This document shows, piece after piece, positions 1 to 9,900 of a DNA stretch of 64,000 nucleotides (position 1 is the first letter of the stretch; every line of letters starts with the position of its first letter). The position numbers and the translations under genes are program-made. The DNA comes from Streptomyces sp. NBC_00536 (GTDB lineage Bacteria; Actinomycetota; Actinomycetes; Streptomycetales; Streptomycetaceae), in assembly GCF_036346295.1 (NCBI RefSeq), contig NZ_CP107819.1, forward strand, positions 5,766,001 through 5,830,000. Reading direction: 5' to 3'. Below the pieces are notes generated by a model. The model was not told the DNA's origin. It did no database searches and saw nothing but the letters and a program-made list of their open reading frames with translations.

Positions 1-135
1 GGCCCCGGAAAGGCCGGTGAGTGAGAGCCGCAGCCGGTTCACCCCGGCCGCGTAACCCGCGCCACGCACCACGTGACCTGACACGTGATGAGAAGCGCAC
101 CGAAATCCAGTGCCGGTCACCAGGAACGCTGTGCG

Positions 136-3100
136 ATGCTCGGCGGCGTGGAGACCAGATCTGTCAGCCCGGTGTTCGTCGGCCGTGCCGACGAACTGGC
201 CGTACTCACCGACGCACTGACCCGGGCCGCGGGCCCGGAACCCCAAGCCCTCCTCATCGGGGGCGAGGCCGGGGTCGGCAAGACCCGCCTCACGGAGGAG
301 TTCGTCTCCGAGGCCGAGCGGCGCGGAGCCGTCGTGGCCGTCGGCGGCTGTGTGGAGATAGGGGCGGAGGGGCTTCCCTTCGCCCCCTTCTCCGCTGCCC
401 TGCGCAGTCTGCGCCGCCAGCTCCCCGAGCAGCTGACCGCGGCCGCCGAGGGCCAGGAGGACGAACTCGCCCGGATCCTGCCCGAACTCGGCGAGACCCC
501 CCGCGGACCGCACGACGAGGAGAGCACCGCCCGGCTCTTCGAACTGACCGTACGCCTGCTGGAACGGCTCGCCGCCGACCGCACCGTCGTCATCATTCTG
601 GAAGACCTGCACTGGTCGGACACCTCGACCCGGCACCTCCTCGCCTACCTCTTCCGCGCCCTCTCCACCGGGCGCCTCGTCATCGTCGCCACCTACCGCG
701 CCGACGACATCCACCGCCGCCACCCGCTGCGCCCGCTGCTCGCCGAAATCGACCGGCTGCGCACCGTCCAGCGGATCGAACTGTCCCGCTTCACCCGCGC
801 GGAAGTACGCCGCCAACTCGCCGGGATCCTGGCCGCGACGCCCGAAGAAGACCTGGTCACCTCCGTCTTCGACCGCTCCGACGGCAACGCCTTCTTCGTC
901 GAGGAACTCGTCGCCTGCCGCGAGAGCGGCTGCCGCACCGGACTCACCGAATCGCTGCGCGACCTGCTGCTCGTCCGCGTCGAGGTGCTGCCCGACGCCG
1001 CCCAGCGCGTGGTGCGGATCGTCGCCGAGGGCGGCTCCACCGTCGAACACGACCTCCTCCTCGCCGTCGCCCAGCTGACCGAGGACGCCCTGATCGAGGC
1101 GCTGCGCGCCGCCGTCGGCGCCAACATCCTGCTGGCGAGCGCCGACAACGACGGCTACCGCTTCCGGCACTCCCTCGTCCGCGAAGCCGTCAGCGACGAC
1201 CTGCTGCCCGGCGAGCGCGCCCGCGTCAACCGCCGCTACGCGCAGGCCATGGAAGCCGACGAGAGCCTCGTCGGCGGCTCGGAACGGACCATCCGGCTCG
1301 CGAGCTACTGGTACTACGCCAACGACGCGGCCAAGGCCCTGCCCGCCGTCCTGGCCGCCTCCGTCGCCGCCCGCCGCCGGCACGCCTACTCCGAGCAGCT
1401 CAGGCTGCTGGACCGGGCCATCGACCTGTGGGAGAGCGCCCCGGTGGAGGTGCGCGCGGAGCTGCGCCCCGCGGACTACACCGAGGTGTACCCGCCCTGC
1501 GGCTGCGACCCGGCGACGACCCCGCTGCGCCGCCTCGACCTGCTGGCCGAGGCCACCGTCGCGGCCCGCTTCGGCGGAGAGCGCGAACGCGCCCTGAAGA
1601 TAACCAAGATGGCCCTGCGGATGCTGGAGGACGAGAACGATCCGCTGCGCTCCGCCTGGTTCTGGACCGAACGCTCCAAGCTGGTCGCCAGCCTGGGCCG
1701 CGGTGACGGCTGGGCCGAACTGAGCACCGCCCAGGAGCTTGTCCAGGGGCTGCCCCCGTCCCACGTGCACGCCGAAGTGCTCTCTCGCGCGGCGGGCTGG
1801 GGCATGCTCCACAACCCCGGCTTCGACAACATCGCGGCCGCCGAACGCGCCGTCGAATACGCGCGGATGGTCGGCGCCCAGGAAGTCGAACTGCACTCCC
1901 GGATCACCCTCGGCTCCCTGCTCGCCGACGCCGGCGACGTGGAGGGCGGACTCGCGCTGATGCACGAGGTCAAGGAACAGGCCGGCGAACTCGGCCTGGT
2001 CATGCTCTCGGGTCGTGTTCATATCAACCTCACCTCTCAGCTCGAAAACAACGGCCGCTCACGGGAAGCGGTGGAACTGGCGGAAGAAGGGGTCCAGCTC
2101 GTCGGAGCCTCCCGGCTCCTGGACTCCGAGGCCTGGGTCCGCGGCAACATGGCGGAGAGCCTGTACAGCCTCGGCCGGTGGGACGAGGCCACCGAGGCGG
2201 CCCAGCGCACCCTGCGCGTCAGCCAGAGCGCCGCCCCGCGCGGCATGGCCTCGGCGCGCCTGGCCTACCTCGCCCTGGCCCGCGGTGACGTGGCCGCCGC
2301 CGCCGAGTGGCTGGCCGCCGCCCACGAACACTTCGGCACCCACGACGCCCAGCCCCAGCACCGGATCCCGATGTACCGCCTGGCGGTCGGCCTGGCCGCG
2401 CTGGAGGGCCGGATCGCGGACGTCCGCACGGAGGTGGCCGAGGCGATCGGCCAAGGGTTCCCGCTCGGCCACCACCGCTACGCCTGGCCCCTGTTGCTGG
2501 CCGCCGCCTCCGCCGAGGCCGACACCCGGGGCCTGCCGGCCGCCGCCGCGGGCCACGGCGAGGCCGTGGAGACCCTCCGGGCCGCCACCCTCGCCCTGGC
2601 CGCCCCGGTCCCGCTGTGGACCGCCCACGCCGACTTCGTCCGCGCCGAACTGCTGCGCGGCGAGGACCGTGACACCCCCGCCGACTGGACCGCCGTCGAG
2701 GCCGCGGTCCGGCCGCTGGACCGCCCGTACCTGCTGGCCCGGGCCCGCCACCGGTTCGCCGAGTCACTGCTGGCCGCGGGCGGCGACCGCGAGCGCGCCG
2801 CCGACCTCGTCCGCGCGGCCCACGCCACCGCCGAGCAACTGGGCTCGCTCCGGCTCCGCGACGACCTGGCCCTGCTCGCCCGGCGCGGCCGCCTCCAGCT
2901 CACCGCCCCCGACGAGACCACGTCCCAGGCCCCCGCGGCGCCCGACACCGATCCGGTGGAGAGCCTGGGCCTGACCAGCCGCGAGCGGGACGTACTGCGC
3001 CTGGTCGCGGTCGGTCACACCAACCGTCAGATCGCCGAGGCACTCTTCATCTCGCCGAAGACGGCCAGCGTCCACGTCTCCAACATCCTGGCCAAGCTCG

Positions 3101-3171
3101 GTGTCGCCGGCCGCGGCGAGGCGGCCGCCCTCGCCCACCGGCTCCGTCTCTTCACCCCCGCCCCTTCCTGA
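136..3171 (+). CDS. Large LuxR-family (LAL-type) ATP-binding transcriptional regulator
   Basis: Cytoplasmic transcription factor of about 1011 aa with the LAL plan: an N-terminal AAA-like ATPase, a long helical TPR-like middle, and a C-terminal LuxR helix-turn-helix. A Walker A (GGEAGVGKT) lies near residues 42-50 and a Walker B (VVIILEDLHWSD) near 152-163. The last ~65 residues read LTSRERDVLRLVAVGHTNRQ and onward, the classic LuxR/GerE HTH. I chose the ATG at 136 because the reading MLGGVETRSVSPVFVGR begins just before the conserved FVGR of the ATPase domain; an in-frame ATG at 85 would add 17 residues unlike the family. Such proteins usually activate neighbouring or pathway-specific genes in response to an unknown effector, but nothing adjacent identifies the target. 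Family call is firm; ligand and regulon are unknown. Confidence 0.9.
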   Translation: MLGGVETRSVSPVFVGRADELAVLTDALTRAAGPEPQALLIGGEAGVGKTRLTEEFVSEAERRGAVVAVGGCVEIGAEGLPFAPFSAALRSLRRQLPEQLTAAAEGQEDELARILPELGETPRGPHDEESTARLFELTVRLLERLAADRTVVIILEDLHWSDTSTRHLLAYLFRALSTGRLVIVATYRADDIHRRHPLRPLLAEIDRLRTVQRIELSRFTRAEVRRQLAGILAATPEEDLVTSVFDRSDGNAFFVEELVACRESGCRTGLTESLRDLLLVRVEVLPDAAQRVVRIVAEGGSTVEHDLLLAVAQLTEDALIEALRAAVGANILLASADNDGYRFRHSLVREAVSDDLLPGERARVNRRYAQAMEADESLVGGSERTIRLASYWYYANDAAKALPAVLAASVAARRRHAYSEQLRLLDRAIDLWESAPVEVRAELRPADYTEVYPPCGCDPATTPLRRLDLLAEATVAARFGGERERALKITKMALRMLEDENDPLRSAWFWTERSKLVASLGRGDGWAELSTAQELVQGLPPSHVHAEVLSRAAGWGMLHNPGFDNIAAAERAVEYARMVGAQEVELHSRITLGSLLADAGDVEGGLALMHEVKEQAGELGLVMLSGRVHINLTSQLENNGRSREAVELAEEGVQLVGASRLLDSEAWVRGNMAESLYSLGRWDEATEAAQRTLRVSQSAAPRGMASARLAYLALARGDVAAAAEWLAAAHEHFGTHDAQPQHRIPMYRLAVGLAALEGRIADVRTEVAEAIGQGFPLGHHRYAWPLLLAAASAEADTRGLPAAAAGHGEAVETLRAATLALAAPVPLWTAHADFVRAELLRGEDRDTPADWTAVEAAVRPLDRPYLLARARHRFAESLLAAGGDRERAADLVRAAHATAEQLGSLRLRDDLALLARRGRLQLTAPDETTSQAPAAPDTDPVESLGLTSRERDVLRLVAVGHTNRQIAEALFISPKTASVHVSNILAKLGVAGRGEAAALAHRLRLFTPAPS

Positions 3172-3248
3172 GCCGTCCCTTCCGGCCCCGCTCCGGCCCT
3201 GCCCCCGTGGCCGCGAGCGGCGGCCGGGAGCGGCGGCCGGGAGCCGGG

Positions 3249-4511
3249 CTACCGCACCGTCAGGCTCAGGATCCGGTCGTCCCCCGGTTCCGGCGTCCCG
3301 CGCCCGTCCGTCTCGCTCGTGACCAGCAGCAGCTTGTCCCCGCCCAGGGCCACCACCGTCCGCAGCCGCCCGTACGTCCCCTGGAGGAACGCCTCCGGCT
3401 CCGCCAGCGCTCTCGTGCCGTCCAGCGGGATCCGCCACAGCCTGGCGCCCTTCAGCCCGGCCATCCAGATCGACCCCTGGGCGAACGCGATCCCGCTCGG
3501 CGAGGCGTCATCGGTCTTCCACTGCGCCACCGGATCGATGAATCCGGGCTTGCCCGCCTTCCCCTCGGCCTCCGGCCAGCCGTAGTTGCCGCCGGGCTCG
3601 ATCAGATTCAGCTCGTCCCAGGTGTTCTGGCCGAACTCCGCGGCCCACAGCCGCTTGTCCTTGTCCCAGGCGAGCCCCTGCACATTGCGGTGCCCGGAGG
3701 AGTAGACGACCGAATCGGCCTCCGGATTGCCGTGCACCGGCTGCCCGTCCGGGGTCATCCGCAGGATCTTGCCGCCCAGCGACTTCTTGTCCTGGGCCAG
3801 CCCGGTCTCCCCGGTCTCGCCCGTCCCCGCATAGAGCATCTTGTCCGGGCCGAAGGCGATCCGGCCGCCGTTGTGCAGGAGCCCCTTCGGAATGCCGCGG
3901 AACACCGTGTCGGGGGCGCCCAGTTGCTGTCCGGGCTGTCTTTGCTCGTCGTACCTGAGCCGGGCGATCCGGTTGTCGGACTCCGTCGTGAAGTACACGT
4001 AGACCAGCCGGTCCGAGGCGTACGAGGGGGACAGCGCCAGGCCGAGCAGCCCGCCCTCGCCGCCCGGGGCCACCCCGGAGACCTTCCCGATCTCCGTCAC
4101 CTTCCCCGTCTTCGCCGCGACCCGGGAGACCGTGCCCTTGTCCCGCGAGGTGACCAGCAGGTCCCCGTCCGGCAGCGCGGCCACGCCCCACGGCGTCTCC
4201 AGGCCCTTGGCCACCTCGCCGGACACCGTCACCGACCCCTTCGCCGGGGGCCCCGACGGCGAGGCCCCCGGGGAGGCGCCCCCCGACGGCCTGGCCGCTC
4301 CCTTCGCCGGTGGCGAGGAACCCGCCGAGGCCCCGGCCCCGGGCCCCCCGGCCGGACCGCACCCGGCCACCAGCAGCGCCCCGCACCCGGCCAGCGCCAC
4401 GGCCGTCCACAGCCCCCGCCCGGCCGCGCTCCCGGCCGCCGTCGCCCGTACCGCCGTGGCCCGTACCGCCGTCGCCCGGACCGCCCCGCCCCGCATCGCT
4501 TCCGTACCCAT
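3249..4511 (-). CDS. PQQ-type glucose/sorbosone dehydrogenase family lipoprotein
   Basis: Predicted extracytoplasmic lipoprotein of 420 aa from the glucose/L-sorbosone dehydrogenase beta-propeller family, which oxidises sugars with PQQ. An N-terminal hydrophobic stretch ends in a lipobox, LLVAGC. After a Pro/Gly/Ala-rich linker come family blocks such as LETPWGVAALPDGDLLVTSR, LLGLALSP, HNGGRIAFGPD and GNYGWPE. The start at 4511 is preceded by a purine-rich GGGAG; the frame is open up to 4616 but without a signal peptide at that end. Residues just after the start contain three tandem VRATA-like units, encoded near 4440-4485. It points toward the aldo/keto reductase promoter region and is convergent with the LuxR gene. 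PQQ dependence is inferred from family; no PQQ synthesis genes are in the window. Confidence 0.85.
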   Translation of the reverse strand: MGTEAMRGGAVRATAVRATAVRATAAGSAAGRGLWTAVALAGCGALLVAGCGPAGGPGAGASAGSSPPAKGAARPSGGASPGASPSGPPAKGSVTVSGEVAKGLETPWGVAALPDGDLLVTSRDKGTVSRVAAKTGKVTEIGKVSGVAPGGEGGLLGLALSPSYASDRLVYVYFTTESDNRIARLRYDEQRQPGQQLGAPDTVFRGIPKGLLHNGGRIAFGPDKMLYAGTGETGETGLAQDKKSLGGKILRMTPDGQPVHGNPEADSVVYSSGHRNVQGLAWDKDKRLWAAEFGQNTWDELNLIEPGGNYGWPEAEGKAGKPGFIDPVAQWKTDDASPSGIAFAQGSIWMAGLKGARLWRIPLDGTRALAEPEAFLQGTYGRLRTVVALGGDKLLLVTSETDGRGTPEPGDDRILSLTVR

Positions 4512-4676
4512 TGCCCCGCTCCCTCTCGTCCCCACTGCCCTGTCGATCCTGTCGATCCTGCCGGTCACCTGTCTCAACAGCCCGGAGAGTCGGCGAAGTT
4601 CCGGCACTTCGTACACTCGATCGAGTGGGGATGGGGGAGCCCCGATCGGGGAAGAGGGCGGACCGGCCCGGTCCGG

Positions 4677-5696
4677 TCAGTCCCAGGCCCCCACCGCCAC
4701 CGGCAGCGCCGCGACCTCCTCCAGGTCCAGCGCCGTCAGCCGCACCTGGGCCGCCCCCGCGTTCTCCGCCGCCCAGCACGCCCGCTCGGCCCCCGGCACC
4801 GGAACCACCTGCGGCCCCTGGGCCAGCACCCACGCCAGCGCCACCTGGGCCACCGTCGCCGGTCGCCCGCCCGGCCCCTCGTGCCGCCGCGCTATCCGCC
4901 GCAGCCCCGCCACCAGCACCTGGTTCGCCGCCATCGCGTCCGCCGTGAACCGCGGATGCCGGGCCCGGGCATCCGTCTCCTCGAAGCCCTGCCCGGGCGT
5001 CAGGGTCCCGGTGAGGAACCCGCTGCCCACCGGCATCGCGGCCAGCAGCCCCACCCCGCGCGTCCGGCACCACGGCAGCAGCTGCCAGGCCGCCTCGGGC
5101 GACCACACCGACAGCTCCGCCTGCACCGCGCTCACCGGGAACACCTGCTGCGCCCGGTCCAGATGGCGCAGGGTCGCCGTGTACGCGCGGTCCCCGAGCC
5201 GCCCGGCCCCCGGCCCCGCACCCGCCCCGAGCGTGCAGAACCCCAGCGAGCGCACCTTGCCCGCGCCCACCAGCTCCGCCATGGCGCCCCAGGTCTCCTC
5301 CACCGGCACGTCCGGATCCACCCGGTGCAGCTGGTAGAGGTCTATGACATCGGTCCGCAGCCGCCGCAGCGAGGCGTCGCACGCCCGCCGCACGTACCCC
5401 GGACGCCCGTCGGCCACCACGTGCTGATCACCCGTCCGCAGCCCGACCTTGGCCGAGACGAACGCCTCCGCCCGCCGCTCCCTGAGCACCCGCCCCACCA
5501 GCAGCTCGTTGGTGTAGGGCCCGTAGATGTCCGCCGTGTCCAGCAGGTTCGCACCCAGATCCAGCGCGGTGTGCACCGTCCGCAGCGATTCGGCGCTCTG
5601 GCGCCCCGAGGCGGCGTACCCCCAGCTCATCGGCATGCAGCCGAGCCCGATGGCACCCACCGTCAGAGCCGCTGCCCCGATCGACCTGCGCTCCAT
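4677..5696 (-). CDS. Aldo/keto reductase
   Basis: NADPH-dependent aldo/keto reductase of 339 aa, a cytoplasmic TIM-barrel oxidoreductase. The sequence shows IGLGCMPMSWGY at the N-terminus, the DTADIYGPYTNE block carrying the catalytic Asp and Tyr, a VDLYQLHRVDP-like block (read here as VIDLYQLHRVDPDV), and a C-terminal VPVPGAERACWAAENAGA that resembles the cofactor-phosphate-binding IPGT/SR-like region. The start at 5696 is chosen because GGAGGGGGA lies just upstream and MERRSIGAAAL begins at the family's normal first strand; the frame is open further upstream to 5771. It is divergent from the 2-hydroxyacid dehydrogenase with 73 bp between starts. Physiological substrate is not predictable. 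Confidence 0.9.
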   Translation of the reverse strand: MERRSIGAAALTVGAIGLGCMPMSWGYAASGRQSAESLRTVHTALDLGANLLDTADIYGPYTNELLVGRVLRERRAEAFVSAKVGLRTGDQHVVADGRPGYVRRACDASLRRLRTDVIDLYQLHRVDPDVPVEETWGAMAELVGAGKVRSLGFCTLGAGAGPGAGRLGDRAYTATLRHLDRAQQVFPVSAVQAELSVWSPEAAWQLLPWCRTRGVGLLAAMPVGSGFLTGTLTPGQGFEETDARARHPRFTADAMAANQVLVAGLRRIARRHEGPGGRPATVAQVALAWVLAQGPQVVPVPGAERACWAAENAGAAQVRLTALDLEEVAALPVAVGAWD

Positions 5697-5769
5697 TCCT
5701 GGGTCCCCCTCCCGGTCCGCCACACAAACTAACGGCTCGTCGGGGATCGCTTCGCATAGCCTCGCGATC

Positions 5770-6717
5770 ATGACTTCAAAGACCGAGGACGTCTGGCTGC
5801 CCTTCCCCGCCGAAGAGATCGAAGGTCTCCCCGGCCGCTTCCGCTACCGGCACTGGGACGGCGAGGACGAGTTCCCGGCCGACCCCGCCGCCTGCGTCTT
5901 CTACGTCACCCCCTACATGAAGCCCCCGGCGGTCACCGTGCGCCCGCTCGCGCACATGCCGGACCTGCGCGCCGTGCAGACCCTGACCGCGGGCATCGAC
6001 CACGTCCTGGGCGGCCTCGGCGCCCTGCGCCCCGGCGTCCACCTGTGCAACGCCCGCGGCGTCCACGAGGCCAGTACCGCCGAACTCGCCCTCACCCTCG
6101 TCCTCGCCTCCCTGCGCGGGATCCCCGGCATGGTCCGCGGCCAGGACCGGGAGGAATGGCGCTCCGGCTTCTACGAGGCCCTCGCCGACAAGTCCGTCCT
6201 CATCGTCGGCTACGGATCGATCGGCGCCGCCATCGAGGACCGCCTCGCCCCCTTCGAATGCGCGCGGATCACCCGCGTGGCCCGCTCGGCGCGCACCGCC
6301 GCCCGGGGCCCCGTACACGCCCTCGCCGACCTCCCCGAGTTGCTGCCCCGGGCCGACGTGGTGATCCTCTCGACCCCGCTCACGGAGGAGTCCCGGGGGC
6401 TGGCCGGAGCCGGATTCCTGGCCCGGATGCGGGACGGCGCGCTGCTCGTCAACGTCGCGCGCGGACCGGTCGTCGACACCAACTCCCTGCTGGCGGAGGT
6501 GGAATCGGGGCGGCTGCGGGCGGCGCTCGACGTCACGGACCCCGAACCGCTGCCCCAGGGGCACCCGCTCTGGCATGCTCCGAATGTCCTGATCACGCCC
6601 CATGTCGGGGGCAGCAGCTCGGCGTTCGAGCCACGGGCCAAGCGACTGGTGGCCCGCCAGCTCACCGCACTGGCCGACGGGCAGCCGCTCGCGAACACGG
6701 TGCTGACCACGACGTGA
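5770..6717 (+). CDS. D-isomer-specific 2-hydroxyacid dehydrogenase family protein
   Basis: NAD(P)-dependent dehydrogenase of 315 aa that would interconvert a 2-hydroxyacid and a 2-oxoacid. The Rossmann motif is VLIVGYGSIGAAIEDRL and downstream are the family signatures DVVILSTPLTEESRGL, LLVNVARGPVVDTNSLL (catalytic Arg region), LDVTDPEPLPQGHPLW (catalytic Glu) and ITPHVGG (catalytic His). The ATG at 5770 starts MTSKTEDVWLPFP; an ORF open from 5527 would run through the promoter of the divergent reductase. No Shine-Dalgarno is seen, but TAGCCT at 5757-5762 sits 7 nt before the start, so a leaderless transcript is plausible. Substrate is unknown; similar proteins are annotated as hydroxypyruvate/glyoxylate reductases. 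Confidence 0.9.
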   Translation: MTSKTEDVWLPFPAEEIEGLPGRFRYRHWDGEDEFPADPAACVFYVTPYMKPPAVTVRPLAHMPDLRAVQTLTAGIDHVLGGLGALRPGVHLCNARGVHEASTAELALTLVLASLRGIPGMVRGQDREEWRSGFYEALADKSVLIVGYGSIGAAIEDRLAPFECARITRVARSARTAARGPVHALADLPELLPRADVVILSTPLTEESRGLAGAGFLARMRDGALLVNVARGPVVDTNSLLAEVESGRLRAALDVTDPEPLPQGHPLWHAPNVLITPHVGGSSSAFEPRAKRLVARQLTALADGQPLANTVLTTT

Positions 6718-6912
6718 GCCCGCCCGCGCACCATGCGTAGCCGGACGAACGCACCCCGTGCGCACAACTCCCCTGTTGGTGACGGAGAGTAGAGCATCTA
6801 TGTCCCTGAGTGACGAAAGTGGTGTATCGTCCGGAACAAGGGGCTGCAGCGCGTTCGTCTGGCGCTGGGGAGTGATCGGACACTTTGGGGGGCGACGGGC
6901 GATGTACGGCCA

Positions 6913-9900
6913 ATGGGCGAAGGATCCGATGCGGCACAGCCGCCGGAAGCGACGACAGCGCGTGCCGAAACCAGCCACCGAGGCGGACCGGTGAACGCCC
7001 CCGGGGCCCTCCTGACCCGGCCGCCCGCCGCCAGTGGCGGCCGGGGCCTGGCGGCGCAGCTGCTCCTCGCCGTGATCAGCGCCGGCTATGCCGTAGGGGC
7101 CGCCGTCGGCTGGGGGACCAAAGAAGCCGCCGAGATCATGGGCGACTTCGGCCTCAGCGCCGCCGGATTACTGGCCGCGGTCTCCTGCTACCACTACGCG
7201 AGGACCATCGGCCGCCGCGAACGCCCCGCCTGGCTGCTGTTCGCGTTCTCCTCGCTCATGGCCGCCGTCGGCAACCTCGTCTGGGGCTGGTACGAGGTCG
7301 TCCTCGGTCAGGAAGTGCCGAAACCCTCGGTCGCCGACTTCGCCTTCCTCTGCTTCGCACCGTCCGCCATCGTCGGACTCCTCGTCCTCGCCAAACGCCC
7401 CGTCACCCGGGCCGGCTGGGTCTGCCTCGCACTCGACTCCTGGCTCATCGCCGGATCCCTGCTGACCCTCTCCTGGAGCCTGGCCCTCGCGCACGCCGCC
7501 CGGACCGCCCAGTCGGGCGCTCTCGGCAGCGTCCCGCGCGCCGCGCTGTCGCTGGCCTACCCGATGCTGGACATCGCGCTCGTCTCGATGGTGCTGGTCC
7601 TGCACTTCCGGCGCTCCGCCACCAACCGCTCGGCCGTCAACACCGCCATCGCGGCCCTCGCGCTCACCGTGCTCAGCGACGCCCTCTTCACCTCGCCGCT
7701 GCTGAGCGCCCACTACCAGTCCGGACAGCTGCTCGACGCGGGCTGGTTCGCCGGTTCCCTGCTCCTGGCCTACGCGCCCTGGGGCGCCCGGCGGATGCAT
7801 CCGGTCCCCGAGATCGCCCGGCGCGAGCCCGCCCCGCGCCGCCGGCGTCCACCGCGCGGCAGGGGAGCGGGCCGCCCGGGCGACCCCCGGCGCCGGGCCG
7901 CGCACGCCGGGAGCGAGCTGCTCTCCGCGCACGCGCGCGAGGTGCGTCCGGTCAGCCGCCCGATCACCGGCTCGCTGCCCGCGCTCACCCCGTACCTCGC
8001 CGCGGCCGTGTGCACCCTCGGGATCCTCTACAACGTGATCGAGGGCCGGAAGGTCGACCGCATGGTCGTCTTCACCGGCTGCACCGTCGTGCTCGCCCTG
8101 GTGATCCGGCAGGGCATCATGCTCCTCGACAACATCGCGCTGACCCAGGAACTGGCCCAGAAGGAGAACCACTTCCGGTCCCTGGTCCAGGGCTCCAGCG
8201 ATGTCATCATGATCGCCGCGCCGACCGGGATACTGCGCTACGTCAGCCCCGCGGCCGCCGGGGTCTACGGCCGTGACGCCGAGGAACTGGTCGGCAGCGA
8301 ACTCTCCGCGCTGATCCACCCCGAGGACCTCGGCCGGGTGGTCCACGAGGTGCGCCGCTTCCTCGCGGCGCCGCCCGCCGAGGAGCCCACCACCCGCATC
8401 GAGTGCCGCTTCAAGTCCGGCGGCGGCGAGTGGCTCAATGTGGAGTCCACCGTCAACCGGCACCAGGGCGGGCTCATCCTCAACAGCCGGGACGTCACCG
8501 AGCGGGTCCGGCTCCAGGCCCAGCTCCAGCACAGCGCCGAGCACGACCCGCTGACCGACCTGCCCAACCGGGCCCTGTTCACCCGCCGGGTCCGCCAGGC
8601 CCTCACCGGCCGCCGGGCCGGGGACCACAGCACCGCCGTGCTCTTCATCGACCTCGACGGCTTCAAGGCGGTCAACGACACCATCGGCCACCAGGCCGGC
8701 GACGAACTCCTCGTCGAGGCCGCCCGCCGCCTGCAGGACTCCGTCCGCGCCGGGGACACCGCGGCCCGGCTGGGCGGGGACGAGTTCGCCGCCCTGATCC
8801 TCGGCGACGGCAGCCGCGACCGCTCCGCCCGCGAGTACCAGGTCCACGAGATCGCCGACCGGCTGCGCGCCACCCTCTCCCAGCCCTACCGGATCGCGGG
8901 CAGCGAGGTCCGGGTCGCCGCCAGCATCGGAGTGGCCTTCGCCGACCCCGGCATCACCCCTTCGGACCTGATGCGCAACGCGGATCTGGCGATGTACCGG
9001 GCCAAGGCGGGCGGCAAGAACCGGGTGGAGCTGTATGCGCCCCAGATGCAGGCCGAGGTGGTCCGCAAGGCGGAGCTGGCCGGGCGGCTGCGCACCGCGC
9101 TCCACGAGGGCGAGTTCGCGCTGCTCCACCAGCCCGTCGTCAGCCTGGCGAGCGGCGAGGTCACCGCGGTGGCCGCGCAGGCCCGCTGGCGGTCCGCCCA
9201 GGGGATCCTCTTCACCCCCGCCGAATTCCTCCGGGTGGCCGAGTACAGCGAGGGCGCGGCGGGCCCGGGCGGGCCCGCCGGACCCTCGCCGGCCGCGGCC
9301 CCGGACGCCTCCCGGACCGCCGAGCTGAGCCGCTGGCTGCTGGAGGAGGCGGTGGACCAGGCCGCCGAGCGGCACCGGTCGGGGCACGACGTACCGGTGG
9401 CCGTCCGGATGACCGCCCAGCGGCTCCTGGACCGGTCGATGCCCGGCGGCTCCGTGGAGTCCCTGCTGACCCGGCACGGGCTGCCCTCCGGCGCGCTGGT
9501 GATCGAGCTGGCGGACAGCGACCCCAGAGTGCCCTTCGACGAGCTGGAGCGCCGCCTGACGGCCTTGCGGCGGCTCGGCGTCCGGATCGCCCTCGACGGC
9601 TTCGGCAGCGGTTACGCGGCCATCAGCGCCCTGCGGCGGCTGCCCGTCGACGTCCTCAAGCTGGACCGGGGCCTGGTCGAAGGAGTGGTCGAATCGCCCA
9701 GGCTGCACAAGATCACCGCAGGGCTGTTGCGGATCGCAAACGACCTGGGCATGCAGTCGGTGGCCGACGGGGTGGACCTCCCCGAACAGCTCATGGCGCT
9801 GCGGGCCATGGGGTGCACACACGGCCAGGGAATGGCCTTCTCCGGACCTCTCGACGAGTACCGGCTGCGCCGCGCGCTCGTGCGCGGTACGTTCCCTGTA

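Noticed and set aside
2015..2974. Long rightward ORF of Pro/Arg/Ser composition inside the LuxR gene, and many similar antisense ORFs
   Set aside because: Composition is typical of out-of-frame reading of GC-rich genes, with no family motif and an established gene in another frame.
6811..6822. BldD-like half-palindrome (TGACGAAAGTGG) upstream of the c-di-GMP gene
   Set aside because: Matches TnACnnnnGTnA except for the last base, and one imperfect site of this kind is expected by chance; kept only as a note.
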